A stretch of 64,000 nucleotides of DNA from RGIG1681 sp017467625 (GTDB lineage Bacteria > Bacillota > Clostridia > Christensenellales > UBA1242): the NCBI GenBank assembly GCA_017467625.1, contig JAFUSN010000003.1, positions 124,001-188,000 on the forward strand. The letters run 5' to 3'. The notes below the pieces were generated by a model. It ran no database searches, had not been told where the DNA came from, and worked only from the letters and a program-made list of their open reading frames with translations. Made by a program: the position numbers and the translations under genes. Shown piece by piece: positions 63,493 through 64,000 of the stretch. Numbering within the stretch: the first letter of the stretch is position 1; every line of letters starts with the position of its first letter.

Positions 63493-64000
63493 TGGATGAA
63501 TATAAACCCTTAACTGAAGGTGAAGTTTGCGAACTTATCAAGCAAGCAAAAGGTGGTGACACTGAAGCAAGTGAAAAGCTTGTGAACGCAAACTTCCCAC
63601 TCATTAAAGCAGTTGTCAAAGGCTATTTAAACAAGGGCACCGACTATGAGGATCTTTATCAAATTGGTTGCGTAGGATTTTTAAAGGCAATCAAAAATTT
63701 CAATCCAAGTTTTGATGTAAAATTTTCAACTTATGCCGTTCCAATGGTCGCTGGTGAAATCAAAAGATTTTTGCGTGATGATGGAATGATAAAGGTTTCA
63801 AGGTCAATTAAAACCCTTGCAATAAAAATAAGGTCGTTCATTGAAGAAGAAAAACGGATTAAGGGAGAAGGTCCAACAATTTCTGAAATTGCAAAACATT
63901 TTGGCGAAGAAGAAGATGAAATTATTTTGGCACTTGACTCTTCCCGTGCTCCAATTTCACTTCAAGCAAAACTTGATGAAGATGATCCTTCTGGTCAAAG
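63492..64000 (+). CDS. sigF: RNA polymerase sigma-F factor, 3' partial
   Basis: 169 codons before the window end, open to the right. The ATG overlaps the spoIIAB stop as TAATG, so translation is coupled. Region 2 is clear: ANFPLIKAVVKGYLNKG, DYEDLYQIGCVGFLKAIKNF, FSTYAVPMVAGEIKRFLRDDG and the start of region 3 with RSIKTLAIKI and PTISEIAKHFG. Sigma F is the first forespore-specific sigma factor. With SpoIIAA and SpoIIAB upstream the identity as SigF rather than SigG or SigB is well supported. Confidence 0.94.
   Translation, partial: MDEYKPLTEGEVCELIKQAKGGDTEASEKLVNANFPLIKAVVKGYLNKGTDYEDLYQIGCVGFLKAIKNFNPSFDVKFSTYAVPMVAGEIKRFLRDDGMIKVSRSIKTLAIKIRSFIEEEKRIKGEGPTISEIAKHFGEEEDEIILALDSSRAPISLQAKLDEDDPSGQ

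Noticed and set aside
1..64000. tRNA, rRNA, CRISPR array or replication origin
   Set aside because: No cloverleaf, rRNA block, regular short repeats with spacers, or DnaA-box cluster was seen on either strand; no gene-free stretch exceeds 300 bases.

Overview
This 64 kb window is AT-rich chromosomal DNA from a low-GC, Gram-positive-type bacterium of the endospore-forming Bacillota. A Clostridia-like gut lineage is my inference. The reasons are gene content and order: ytxC-thrS, infC-rpmI-rplT with an attenuated leader, yebC-ruvCAB-queA-tgt-yajC-secDF-recJ-rel, rpsO-pnp-ylxY-M16-spoIIIE-rimO-pgsA-recA-rny, and a spoIIAA-spoIIAB-sigF operon. Shine-Dalgarno sites are of the GGAGG type. All genes but two (a transglutaminase-like protein at 509-3382 and cmk at 12092-12760) lie on the + strand. 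I see no rRNA, tRNA, CRISPR array, insertion sequence or prophage.

Layout. 1-9 kb: the tail of a zeta-toxin-like kinase, a membrane-anchored transglutaminase-like protein with InlB-type repeats, a HAD hydrolase with an unknown partner, a catalytic M16 peptidase, and htpG behind a CIRCE operator. 9-14 kb: rlmH-argS-queH, cmk, an Mrr-like membrane protein and ytxC. 14-18 kb: thrS under a T-box, then the infC operon under an L20-type leader and a SPOUT methyltransferase. 18-32 kb: yebC, ruvCAB-queA-tgt, yajC, a small membrane protein, secD-secF, and recJ-rel. 32-46.5 kb: rpsO, pnp, a ylxY-like deacetylase homologue, a non-catalytic M16 protein, ftsK/spoIIIE, a degenerate FtsK paralogue, rimO, pgsA, recA and rny. 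46.6-57.4 kb: an M19 dipeptidase, a TetR regulator and two giant repeat-rich surface proteins. 57.5-64 kb: rubrerythrin, nrnA-fhs-htrA-like, and spoIIAA-spoIIAB-sigF, with sigF cut by the window end.

Most genes are core functions: translation, tRNA queuosine modification, protein export, recombination, RNA turnover and sporulation. The most unusual points are: (i) an FtsK/SpoIIIE paralogue that follows the real motor gene, keeps the motor fold in outline but has lost Walker A and Walker B; (ii) a long Rel protein with an intact (p)ppGpp hydrolase site but a synthetase site missing its key Asp and Glu; (iii) SecD and SecF that both seem to lack the conserved transmembrane aspartates; (iv) at least six transcription units whose -10 box lies 5-10 bases before the ATG with no Shine-Dalgarno, implying leaderless mRNAs; and (v) a two-gene surface module of an 11-repeat lipoprotein and an MBG-repeat protein. 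All functional statements rest on reading motifs by eye; no search was run.
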